Assembly (NCBI GenBank): GCA_035063885.1
Contig: JAPSFM010000147.1
Span: 1 to 11,084 of the forward strand
Source of the DNA: CAADGY01 sp900696665
GTDB taxonomy: Bacteria > Acidobacteriota > Terriglobia > Bryobacterales > Bryobacteraceae
DNA length: 11,084 nucleotides
Reading direction: 5' to 3'
A program made the position numbers and the translations under genes. Each line of letters begins with the position of its first letter. The stretch's first letter is position 1. Below are positions 1 to 6,047 of this stretch, piece after piece. The notes under the pieces are model-generated. The model searched no databases and was not told the DNA's origin. It was given only the letters and a program-made list of their open reading frames with translations.

Positions 1-79
1 CGACACCAGGCCGCTCGATAGCGGTCGTTGGACTCGTGAGCCCCAGAAGCACAATCAGAAGAAGAATCCAGTACGGCAT
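1..79 (-). CDS. Secreted protein of unknown function, 5' end only
   Basis: Only the first 26 codons lie in the window; the gene continues past the left edge. Translation from the ATG at 79 gives MPYWILLLIVLLGLTSPTTA followed by IERPGV. This is a hydrophobic core of about 12 residues ending in a Thr/Ala-rich segment, which looks like a type I signal peptide with cleavage near TTA. No lipobox Cys is visible. A GGAGG Shine-Dalgarno sequence sits 4 bases before the ATG, which supports the start. The gene lies 125 bases downstream of the fmdB-like gene on the same strand, so it may be the last member of the S41-fmdB transcription unit or have its own promoter. The mature protein is not visible, so function cannot be assigned. 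Confidence 0.55.
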   Translation of the reverse strand, partial: MPYWILLLIVLLGLTSPTTAIERPGV

Positions 80-160
80 GCAGCCTCCGCGGCGAGCATA
101 TCACGGCATAGCCTTCCCGCGATGGAGTGGCAGCAAATATTGATCGAGGATTTGGCGTAC

Positions 161-179
161 GGAGGCGGGGGAGGCCTCC
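161..179 (-). terminator. GC-rich hairpin downstream of the fmdB-like gene
   Basis: A perfect 6-bp inverted repeat (GGAGGC, 7-base loop, GCCTCC) starts about 25 bases after the fmdB-like stop codon. No U-tract follows on the minus strand, so it is at best a weak or factor-dependent terminator or an mRNA-stabilising hairpin. Confidence 0.25.
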
Positions 180-204
180 TTGCCGTCTGGAAGATGACGT
201 GGCG

Positions 205-516
205 CTATTTTGTCCCGGTGGAAACAGCGGGAGTGGATGGCGTTTCGGACTTGCTCACACCCTCATTGGTTTTCGAGTCGGATTTTGAGTCAGACTTCGA
301 ATCGGTATTAGTGGTTTTCTCTTTCGAGTTTCCGTTTCCACGGGCATAGTCCGTGATGTACCAGCCCGTTCCCTTGAACTGAAGGGCCGGAGCGCTCAGC
401 AACCGCTCCACCGCTCCGCCACATCCTTCATGCGACGTGAGAGGAGCCTCGGAAAACTTCTGCATCACTTCAAAAACATCGCCACAGGACTTGCATTTGT
501 ACTCGTAAAGGGGCAT
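205..516 (-). CDS. FmdB-family zinc-ribbon protein with Ser/Lys/Asp tail
   Basis: The protein is 103 residues from the ATG at 516. It opens with MPLYEYKCKSCG, the classic start of FmdB/YHYH-type putative regulatory zinc ribbons. A GTG two codons upstream (522) is possible, but MPLYEY is the conserved family start. The first knuckle is Cys8-x2-Cys11. The second reads HEGCGG, with His29 where family members normally have the first Cys of CPxCGG, so the site is probably C3H. After about residue 60 the protein becomes a low-complexity polar tail with three SDSK-type units (repeats around 268-306). FmdB proteins were named from a formamidase operon and their molecular role is poorly known; zinc binding is inferred from the motif. 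The gene follows the S41 gene, whose stop (528-530) lies 11 bases upstream of this ATG, so the two are surely co-transcribed. No strong Shine-Dalgarno sequence is seen, consistent with translational coupling. Confidence 0.85.
   Translation of the reverse strand: MPLYEYKCKSCGDVFEVMQKFSEAPLTSHEGCGGAVERLLSAPALQFKGTGWYITDYARGNGNSKEKTTNTDSKSDSKSDSKTNEGVSKSETPSTPAVSTGTK
268..306 (-). repeat. 12-base repeats encoding SDSK units
   Basis: About three in-frame 12-base units encode Ser-Asp-Ser-Lys in the tail of the FmdB-like protein. The units differ at synonymous positions (TCG/TCA/TCC/TCT, GAT/GAC, AAG/AAA). The peptide repeat is thus better conserved than the DNA, so the tract is not a fresh slippage product. 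Confidence 0.6.
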
Positions 517-527
517 ATACACTCAAC

Positions 528-1829
528 TCACTTTATTTTTTCCGGCCGGGAATCGGGAGGAAGGTCGCGGGGAGGAACTCCGCCCTGCGGACCCACAGCG
601 GCGGGCGCCGCGTTTTCGCTACTCGCCGGCGCTGCGCCTTTCGCCGCTACCTCCAGAGCGCGTTTCAGAAGAAGGTCCTCCTCGGGCTTGGTTTCCGGTT
701 GGATTGGTGGAACCTCCTCGCCGGGCGCCTCGGCCGCCGGTTCCATTTCCGCCACCGCAACGGTCGGGGTCACACCGGTATCCTGAATCGCCTTTCCGTC
801 AGGCGAGTAATACTTGGCCACGGAAAGTACAACCGCGCTTCCATCGTCCATCGGAACGGTCTTGCGCACGGCGGCATCGCCGTAAGTGCGCTCGCCCACC
901 ACTTCCGCACGCTTGTTTCCGAGAAGGGCGGCGGCGGCAAGTTCAGCTCCTCCGGCCGTGCCCCTATTGGTGATTACCACCAGCGGCTCCCGGTAGGTCG
1001 CTCCTTGTGCATCGGCCGTGAAGTCACGCCGGGGATACTTTTGCCCCTGGAGGTAGGTAATCAAGCCTTTTTCTAGAAAAAGATCCGCCAACGCAATGCC
1101 TTCTTCTGTTCTGCCGGCAGCGTTATTCCGCAGATCGAGAATAATTCTTGTCGCGCCCTGTTTTTCAAGCTGGGCCACGGCCGCGGCGATCTGTTTGGTT
1201 TTTCCTGCCTCCAGGCTCTCCACCTGCACATGCCCGACCTGGCTGTTAAGCATTTTGGTATTGATCGCAGGATATTTCAGCACCTCTCGCACCAGCGTAA
1301 TCTTTTGCGGCTCTGACCGGCGGAGCCGCATCACAGAAATCTCAACGCTGGAACCGGGAGCACCCCGCAACAACAGTTCAGCGAAGGCCAGCGGCATATC
1401 GCGGGTGGAAACGCCGTTGATCGTCTCGATGAAATCACCTGTTCCTAATCCGGCTTTTGCGGCGGAGGAACCCGGAATAGCATCCACCACGCCTACATAG
1501 CCGAACTTCTTGGAGAGGACAAGCCCCACCTCGCCCTTGTAGGCATCCTTGGACTTCTGATATTGCTTGTATTGCTCGGGACTGAGGTAGCTGGCGTAAG
1601 GATCAACACTTTCCAGAAGGCCATTCAGCGCCCCAACCGTTACGTTCTTCATGTCTGGCTCTTCCACGTAGTCGCTCTTAATACGCGACAAAACCTCGGA
1701 GTAGACGGCCAGATGACGGTAGGTATCTTCAGGGGTGGTTGCGCTGCGGCCGGCGACGGCTCCCCAAAGCAGCAACGTCACCAGACACATCGATGACGTC
1801 ATCACTAGAAACTTGATACGGCTGTTCAT
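528..1829 (-). CDS. S41-family (CtpA/Prc-like) protein, probable pseudoprotease
   Basis: The protein is 433 residues. Residues 6-27 form a hydrophobic signal peptide or N-terminal anchor, so it acts in the periplasm or at the membrane. An S41 N-terminal helical region (about 35-95) is followed by a PDZ domain (about 97-180) and the S41 core (about 185-360), with the fold motif LDLRNNAAG at 231-239 and the C-terminal YYSPDGKAIQDTGVTPTV segment. The last 70 residues are Pro/Ala/Glu-rich and probably disordered. Active C-terminal processing proteases use a Ser-Lys dyad in GSASASE and FGKG (E. coli Prc Ser452/Lys477, 25 apart). Here the equivalent stretches read GTAGGAE and YGDAA, giving Gly293 and Asp318, also 25 apart; both catalytic residues are missing. 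It may bind C-terminal tails through PDZ without cutting them. It is the first gene of a unit with the fmdB-like gene, behind an extended -10 promoter. The family call is secure; loss of activity is inferred. Confidence 0.92.
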   Translation of the reverse strand: MNSRIKFLVMTSSMCLVTLLLWGAVAGRSATTPEDTYRHLAVYSEVLSRIKSDYVEEPDMKNVTVGALNGLLESVDPYASYLSPEQYKQYQKSKDAYKGEVGLVLSKKFGYVGVVDAIPGSSAAKAGLGTGDFIETINGVSTRDMPLAFAELLLRGAPGSSVEISVMRLRRSEPQKITLVREVLKYPAINTKMLNSQVGHVQVESLEAGKTKQIAAAVAQLEKQGATRIILDLRNNAAGRTEEGIALADLFLEKGLITYLQGQKYPRRDFTADAQGATYREPLVVITNRGTAGGAELAAAALLGNKRAEVVGERTYGDAAVRKTVPMDDGSAVVLSVAKYYSPDGKAIQDTGVTPTVAVAEMEPAAEAPGEEVPPIQPETKPEEDLLLKRALEVAAKGAAPASSENAAPAAVGPQGGVPPRDLPPDSRPEKIK

Positions 1830-1866
1830 AAACGGTGAGCCTTGTCAGGTGGAACTTGCTGCACTC

Positions 1867-1875
1867 ATTATAACA
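1867..1875 (-). promoter_or_regulatory. Extended -10 promoter of the S41-fmdB unit
   Basis: On the minus strand the sequence TGTTATAAT is a perfect TGn-TATAAT extended -10 element. It predicts a transcript start near 1860 and a leader of about 30 bases before the S41 ATG. No good -35 hexamer lies at 16-18 bases, as is often the case with extended -10 promoters. An AAGG about 10 bases before the ATG is the likely ribosome binding site. Confidence 0.6.
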
Positions 1876-1980
1876 GACACTTCAAATCATCAGAGTGCAA
1901 CCCCAATGCTCTTAAACTCGTTAGTACAGCCGTAACTATAACTTGCGTTGGGTGACCGGGCCGCGGTGACGTGCGCGGAT

Positions 1981-2187
1981 CTAAATAAAATCAGCCGTGC
2001 CGAGGCAGGTTCGTTCGGTTCCGATTCGAGAAACCAACTGCGACACCTGTTGTGCTTCGGCGGCCCAGGCAGAACCGTCATCGGCCCCTCCCGCGTTTTC
2101 AGCCAGGTGCAGCAAGCTGGACTGGAATCGCATTTCGTCAATCATTGAGTTTTCACGCGATTCGTTCATAGCAGCTCTATCGGACAT
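1981..2187 (-). CDS. Doubtful small hypothetical protein (68 aa)
   Basis: An open frame of 68 codons runs from the ATG at 2187 to a TAG at 1981-1983, and the frame stays open upstream to a TAA at about 2335. The product is hydrophilic and probably helical, with a segment reading DEMRFQSSLLHLAEN and a later QQVSQLVSRIG. I recognise no domain. There is no clear Shine-Dalgarno sequence before the ATG (only CGGAA abutting it) and no convincing promoter. It could be a genuine small gene, the remains of a longer decayed gene, or chance. It is listed only because its composition is more protein-like than that of the other frames in this gap. Confidence 0.2.
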   Translation of the reverse strand: MSDRAAMNESRENSMIDEMRFQSSLLHLAENAGGADDGSAWAAEAQQVSQLVSRIGTERTCLGTADFI

Positions 2188-2592
2188 TTCCGAAGATTCT
2201 TTAGCTCTTTGATGTGCCGTCTCAGGGTTGCCGGTGGCAAGGAGAAATCCGGTCGAATGAGCACGCTGCCGTGACGCTGGGACTACTGGGGCTTGAGGAA
2301 TTAGTCGGGAGGGGTTCAGAGGCGGGTAAATTTCTTAGCAGTACCACACTGAGGATGATTCAGAAGGTTTGTGCCGGGAGTTCAACCTTTTTCCTCAAGC
2401 CCTCGAACTTTTTTTCTTACACAACGGATAGTGCAATCCCACGGCCAATCGGTAAGATTAAGATTCAAAAGGAACCGCGAGGAAACGTTCTTTACCGCCC
2501 CGGGGAAAATTTGCCAAGGCGGAACAAAGCGCCGTGCAATTGTGAAACAGTATGTCCGCTCAGCGGGAGGCCGGGTGCAAGCCGGATTGCCT

Positions 2593-2610
2593 GGCTCGCG
2601 CCCCCGAGCC
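2593..2610 (-). terminator. Hairpin immediately after the tolC stop
   Basis: A perfect 6-bp inverted repeat (GGCTCG, 6-base loop, CGAGCC) begins 4 bases past the tolC stop codon on the minus strand. It lacks a U-tract, so it is a possible factor-dependent terminator or a 3'-end stabilising stem. Confidence 0.35.
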
Positions 2611-2614
2611 CGTT

Positions 2615-4564
2615 TCATTTATTCTGTTGCGGATCGATTACCGGGATTGGAGACGGCGGAGTGGAGACCTCCCCGCGTACTGCGTCTTCAACCACCACGT
2701 TGTTGACCTCGAGCGTCCTTCCAGTTGCCCGATCCATCTCCACCCGCGAACGTGCATATTGGCTCATCGCTGCCACCTCGTTCGCCTTCGCCAGGGCCAG
2801 ATCGCGCTGCGACTGGATGATTTGAAAGATGGTGGAAGCGCCCAGCGCATATTTTTTTTGCTCTGCGTCGAGCGTCTGCTCCTGAAGCACCCGGTTCTTC
2901 ACCGCAGTCTGGTAGCGCGCCCGGGCCTGCTGGATCCCGATCAAAGCATTCTGTACCTCAACTCGAATCGCATTCACCTGCTGCTGCTGGCGCAACTCAT
3001 TCTGCCGGAGGGTCAACTGATTAGCGATCGCGTCCGCCTGCGCCGAGCGGTTACGCAACGGAATGGTCATCTGCACGCCAAACGAATAGTCCGGGAAGTT
3101 GCGCCGGAATAACTGGCCTACAGCGGTGCCAAAGCCTCCGCGGAAGAACGGATCGATGGCGTCCGGATCGCGAATAATCGGCGCTCCCCCGGTTTGGGAG
3201 GGGATCGGGATCATGTTCACCTGGCCCGCCAGGGCGTTGTTCTGCAATTGGACAAAACCATCGAGGCGCGGAAGCAGCGCGTTCTTGGAAGCCCTCAGTC
3301 CGATGCGGGAGTTCTCGAGCTGAAACCGAGTTTCAGACAGTTCCGGACGATTCTGCATCGCCGAGGCCACCAGGTCCTGTATCGGCTCGATCGCCTCGAC
3401 ATCGGGAATCCGAATGCGGTCCGTGGGAACGATGCGTGCGTCCGCTAGTTGCGGCCCAGCCACACCCACGCGGCTCAACGCGTCCTTCAAAATCGTTTCC
3501 TGCTGCAGGACGTTGGTTTCGGCTACGGTCAGATCCTGTTGGCGTGCGGCTACTTCCGCTTCCGCCCGGATGATTTCGATCGGTGCGAGAGTGCCAATTT
3601 CCACTTGCTTCCGGTTATCCGATAACAGCTTCTCAGCCAGTTTCAACGCCTGCTGCCGCACGGCTACATCTTCGTTGAATGCAACCAGGTCCCAGTAGAG
3701 GTTGACTACGGAGGCTACAGTCGCGATCAACTGCCGCCGGAATACCAGGTTCGACACCTGCACATTATTCTTTGCGATGTGGATGAAGCGGGAGTTCAGC
3801 GCAAGTCCAAACCCCTGGAGCAGAGGCTGCGTCAGGGTGAGATTCAGGGCCGCGCTCGTGTAGGGGTTGAAGTCGAAACGGCCCGAACTGGTGGACTGGT
3901 TTTGGTTGGACATACCGAGGCTGACTCGTGTACCCGTCAGGAATCCTTGTGAAAGCTCGAAATTGAAGTTCTTGTTGGTCGATACGACGTTGTTGGCGCC
4001 CACCAGGAACGAGTTCACCTGCGGCTGGGTGCGGTGGCCCCAACTAATGGTGCTGGTAAGGGAGGGATCCAGGTTCGGCACCCCTCCCGCCGTTGCGCTT
4101 CCGCTGATTCCGCCACTGCCCCCCACACCTCCCTGTGCCAGTGAGGCTCCCGTCGAATCCGTACCGCGCGTCCCGCGGCCCGTCGCACTTGAAGCTCCCT
4201 GCGACACCGTGGTCGAGACCCCGCGGATGCTGCCACCGGCTTGCGCGCGCCGCAAATCGGTCTCGGCCAGCCGTGGACCGTAACGGGCCACTTCAATGTC
4301 CAGACTGTTTTCAATGGCCAGCGCGATGGCGTCCTGTAGTGATAGATAAATCCTGCCTGCCCGGATCAGCGCATCCAGCCGGCTGGAGTTCGCCAGGTTG
4401 ATCGGCGGAACTTCTTTCCCCCGGTAGGGATCCGTAAGGCTGGAATGCCATGCTCCCCCCTCGTCCAGGACGGAACTGTTTTCACGTGGTTGCTGAGCGG
4501 CGGTCCACGGCGCCATCAGCGAAAACGCACAGGCGGCACTAAGGCACTTCTTAACGCAATTCAT
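2615..4564 (-). CDS. TolC-family outer-membrane efflux protein
   Basis: The protein is 649 residues. A signal peptide (about 1-23, cleavage near TAA-QQP) directs it to the periplasm and outer membrane. TolC-type proteins trimerise into a beta-barrel plus alpha-helical tunnel and pair with inner-membrane pumps to export small molecules or proteins. Two outer-membrane-efflux repeats are visible. The first begins at the helix LSLQDAIALAIENSLDIEVA (74-93), has strand-like segments around 200-260 (LNLTLTQPLLQGFGLALN), and ends with the GTLAPIEIIRAEAEVA motif (324-339). The second starts near residue 390 (ASAMQNRPELSETRFQLEN-type helix) and ends with the long helix containing YALGASTIFQIIQSQRDLA. 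A Gly/Ser/Thr-rich insert of about 55 residues (109-163) precedes the first barrel part, making the protein longer than the 450-500 residues usual for TolC. No pump or adaptor gene is adjacent, so the partner and substrate are unknown. It is divergent from pyrE. Confidence 0.93.
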   Translation of the reverse strand: MNCVKKCLSAACAFSLMAPWTAAQQPRENSSVLDEGGAWHSSLTDPYRGKEVPPINLANSSRLDALIRAGRIYLSLQDAIALAIENSLDIEVARYGPRLAETDLRRAQAGGSIRGVSTTVSQGASSATGRGTRGTDSTGASLAQGGVGGSGGISGSATAGGVPNLDPSLTSTISWGHRTQPQVNSFLVGANNVVSTNKNFNFELSQGFLTGTRVSLGMSNQNQSTSSGRFDFNPYTSAALNLTLTQPLLQGFGLALNSRFIHIAKNNVQVSNLVFRRQLIATVASVVNLYWDLVAFNEDVAVRQQALKLAEKLLSDNRKQVEIGTLAPIEIIRAEAEVAARQQDLTVAETNVLQQETILKDALSRVGVAGPQLADARIVPTDRIRIPDVEAIEPIQDLVASAMQNRPELSETRFQLENSRIGLRASKNALLPRLDGFVQLQNNALAGQVNMIPIPSQTGGAPIIRDPDAIDPFFRGGFGTAVGQLFRRNFPDYSFGVQMTIPLRNRSAQADAIANQLTLRQNELRQQQQVNAIRVEVQNALIGIQQARARYQTAVKNRVLQEQTLDAEQKKYALGASTIFQIIQSQRDLALAKANEVAAMSQYARSRVEMDRATGRTLEVNNVVVEDAVRGEVSTPPSPIPVIDPQQNK

Positions 4565-4576
4565 GGTATCGATACC
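4565..4576. promoter_or_regulatory. Perfect 12-bp palindrome abutting the tolC start codon
   Basis: GGTATCGATACC lies directly against the tolC ATG (4562-4564). On the tolC strand it partly overlaps the likely Shine-Dalgarno sequence (GAGG, about 10 bases upstream of the ATG). It could be a repressor operator or form an RNA stem that hides the ribosome binding site. Its position is visible; its function is inferred. Confidence 0.35.
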
Positions 4577-4662
4577 TCGAAAGACTCAAGTGGAACCTGT
4601 AAATTTCTATGACGGAATGACGAGCCGGTCTGTTCCTTGATACGTACATCGTAGCAAGCGGC

Positions 4663-4680
4663 GGGAGAGAAAAATCTCCC
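4663..4680 (+). promoter_or_regulatory. Inverted repeat upstream of pyrE
   Basis: GGGAGA, a 6-base A-rich loop and TCTCCC form a perfect 6-bp inverted repeat 21 bases before the pyrE start. A TATATT sequence (4688-4693) follows it and could be a -10 element, which would give an almost leaderless pyrE transcript. In that case the repeat would lie in the promoter spacer, as an operator would. If transcription starts further upstream, it would be an mRNA hairpin in the leader. Confidence 0.3.
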
Positions 4681-4701
4681 ATCGCGGTATATTGGGGTCT
4701 T

Positions 4702-5301
4702 GTGATCCCCGCCAACGAGGTTCTCCAACTCTTCGAACAAACCGGAGCGTACCTGAGAGGGCATTTCCGCCTGACCAGCGGACTCCATAGCCCCGAGTAC
4801 ATGCAGTGTGCCCTGGTTCTCCAATACCCGGAATACGCTGAACGGCTTGGACGCGATCTCGCGCGTGCGTTACGAAACCTCGCGGGAGAATCCGCCATAA
4901 ACGTAGTGGCCTCGCCGGCAATCGGGGGGCTCATCATCGGCCACGAGGTTGCCCGTGCCTTGGGCGCGCGCCATATCTTCACCGAGCGCGATGCCAGTGG
5001 CCGTATGATCCTGCGCCGAGGACTCTCGGCCGCCTCCGGTGAGCACGCGGTTGTCGTCGAGGACGTTATCACGACGGGTGGCAGTTCGCGGGAGGTCGTC
5101 CAAGTCCTGCGCGAATCCGGCGCCAACGTGGTGGCAGCCGCTTCCATCGTCGACCGCAGCGGCGGGCGCGCAAACCTCGAGGCGCCCCACACGGCGCTCG
5201 CTACGCTTGGCTTCACCAGCTATCCGCCCGATGAATGCCCGCTGTGCCGGCAAGGTCTCCCGGTCGAAAAGCCCGGATCGAGACCCGTTTTATCCCGATG
5301 A
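4702..5301 (+). CDS. pyrE: Orotate phosphoribosyltransferase
   Basis: The protein is 199 residues starting at GTG 4702, with GGGG 4 bases upstream. In cytosolic de novo pyrimidine synthesis it joins orotate with phosphoribosyl pyrophosphate to give orotidine monophosphate. The PRPP-binding motif reads VVVEDVITTGGSSR (116-129), with the Glu-Asp pair (120-121) and the TTGGS loop. The N-terminal segment GHFRLTSGLHSPEYMQC (20-36) and the TERD segment (94-97), followed by a basic stretch with R101 and R105/R106, are also typical of OPRTase. The C-terminus carries CPLC (179-182) in a PPDECPLC context, seen in the longer bacterial PyrE subgroup. The stop overlaps the truA start (ATGA), so the two are translated from one message. 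The gene is divergent from tolC. Other pyr genes are not in the window. Confidence 0.95.
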   Translation: MIPANEVLQLFEQTGAYLRGHFRLTSGLHSPEYMQCALVLQYPEYAERLGRDLARALRNLAGESAINVVASPAIGGLIIGHEVARALGARHIFTERDASGRMILRRGLSAASGEHAVVVEDVITTGGSSREVVQVLRESGANVVAAASIVDRSGGRANLEAPHTALATLGFTSYPPDECPLCRQGLPVEKPGSRPVLSR

Positions 5302-6047
5302 GGCGCATCCGCCTTACACTTTCCTACGATGGAACGGGATTTCACGGGTGGCAGAAGCAGCCCGGGCTCGCTACCATCCAGGGAACGCTCGAACAGGCGG
5401 TGAGTGAAATAGAAGGTGCGCCGGTTCACGTCGCCGGCTCGGGACGTACGGATGCCGGGGTACATGCCGTGGCGCAAGTGGCGGCCATCAGCATTGAAAA
5501 CCCCATTCCCCTGCCGAACCTGAAGAAGGCGCTCAACCGTCTGCTGCCGTGCGCCATACGCGTGCTTGCCGTGGCCGATGCCCCGCTCGATTTTCACCCC
5601 CGCTACCATGCGTTGGCAAAGACCTACGAATACCGGATCGTGCGCACGGAGGTCTGCTCCCCGTTCGAAAGGCAGTACGCCTATCATCACCCCTATCCTC
5701 TGGACACGGCACGGATGTTAGAACTGGCTCCGCTGCTCGAAGGCGAACACGATTTCACGGTGTTTGCCGCTTCCGATGAGCGCGATGCGCTCGGGCTTTC
5801 CAAGGTCCGGACGATTTTCCGCTCGGAACTCGAAGAAGTGGACGGCCGGTTGATTTATCGTGTTCGCGGCAGCGGCTTTCTCAAGCACATGGTCCGCAAT
5901 ATTGTGGGAACACTGCTGGAAGCGGGCAAGGGCAACCTCGACAGCGAAGGACTCAAGGCGCTTCTCCGCTCACGCGGGCGGGCGGGATGCGGCCCAACGG
6001 CGCCCGCGCGAGGATTATTCCTGATATCGGTCGAGTATCAAATGTAG
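5298..6047 (+). CDS. truA: tRNA pseudouridine(38-40) synthase
   Basis: The protein is 249 residues from the ATG at 5298, which shares bases with the pyrE TGA (ATGA). The start is chosen because MRRIRLTLSYDGTGFHGWQ is the conserved TruA N-terminus; an in-frame ATG further upstream lies inside pyrE and is not needed. TruA converts uridines 38-40 of the tRNA anticodon arm to pseudouridine in the cytosol. The catalytic Asp52 sits in GSGRTDAGVHA (47-57). The helical KALNRLLP segment, the FHPRYHALAKTYEYRI motif, the FLKHMVRNIVGTLLEAGKG region and the C-terminal GPTAPARGL signature are all present. Length is normal for the family. The 3' end overlaps the convergent ridA-like gene by 10 bases, leaving no room for a separate terminator. 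Confidence 0.96.
   Translation: MRRIRLTLSYDGTGFHGWQKQPGLATIQGTLEQAVSEIEGAPVHVAGSGRTDAGVHAVAQVAAISIENPIPLPNLKKALNRLLPCAIRVLAVADAPLDFHPRYHALAKTYEYRIVRTEVCSPFERQYAYHHPYPLDTARMLELAPLLEGEHDFTVFAASDERDALGLSKVRTIFRSELEEVDGRLIYRVRGSGFLKHMVRNIVGTLLEAGKGNLDSEGLKALLRSRGRAGCGPTAPARGLFLISVEYQM

Larger units (their letters stand above)
1830..2614. other. 785-base stretch without a convincing gene
   Basis: This stretch separates the S41 gene from tolC. Apart from the S41 promoter at 1867-1875, a doubtful 68-codon frame on the minus strand (1981-2187) and a hairpin just past the tolC stop (2593-2610), I see no recognisable coding, RNA or mobile-element signature. A run of seven T at 2409-2415 follows a weak AGTTC/GAACT inverted repeat with a long loop, which is not convincing as a terminator. 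The stretch could be decayed coding sequence, or a regulatory or small-RNA region not visible by eye. Confidence 0.6.

Noticed and set aside
699..1076. Plus-strand frame of 125 codons opposite the S41 gene
   Set aside because: It is antisense to a conserved protein, with no ribosome binding site and no recognisable motif.
2385..2416. Rho-independent terminator on the plus strand (AGTTC ... GAACT plus T-run)
   Set aside because: The stem is only 5-6 bp with a loop of about 21 bases, and no plus-strand gene ends there.
2214..2825. 203-codon open frame on the plus strand across the gap and the tolC 3' end
   Set aside because: No recognisable domain, composition unlike a real protein, and its second half is antisense to the well-supported end of tolC.
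4551..5216. 221-codon open frame on the minus strand opposite pyrE
   Set aside because: It lies wholly across pyrE and the tolC-pyrE spacer, has Arg/Ser/Pro-rich non-globular composition and overlaps the tolC start. It is the antisense shadow of a clear pyrE gene.
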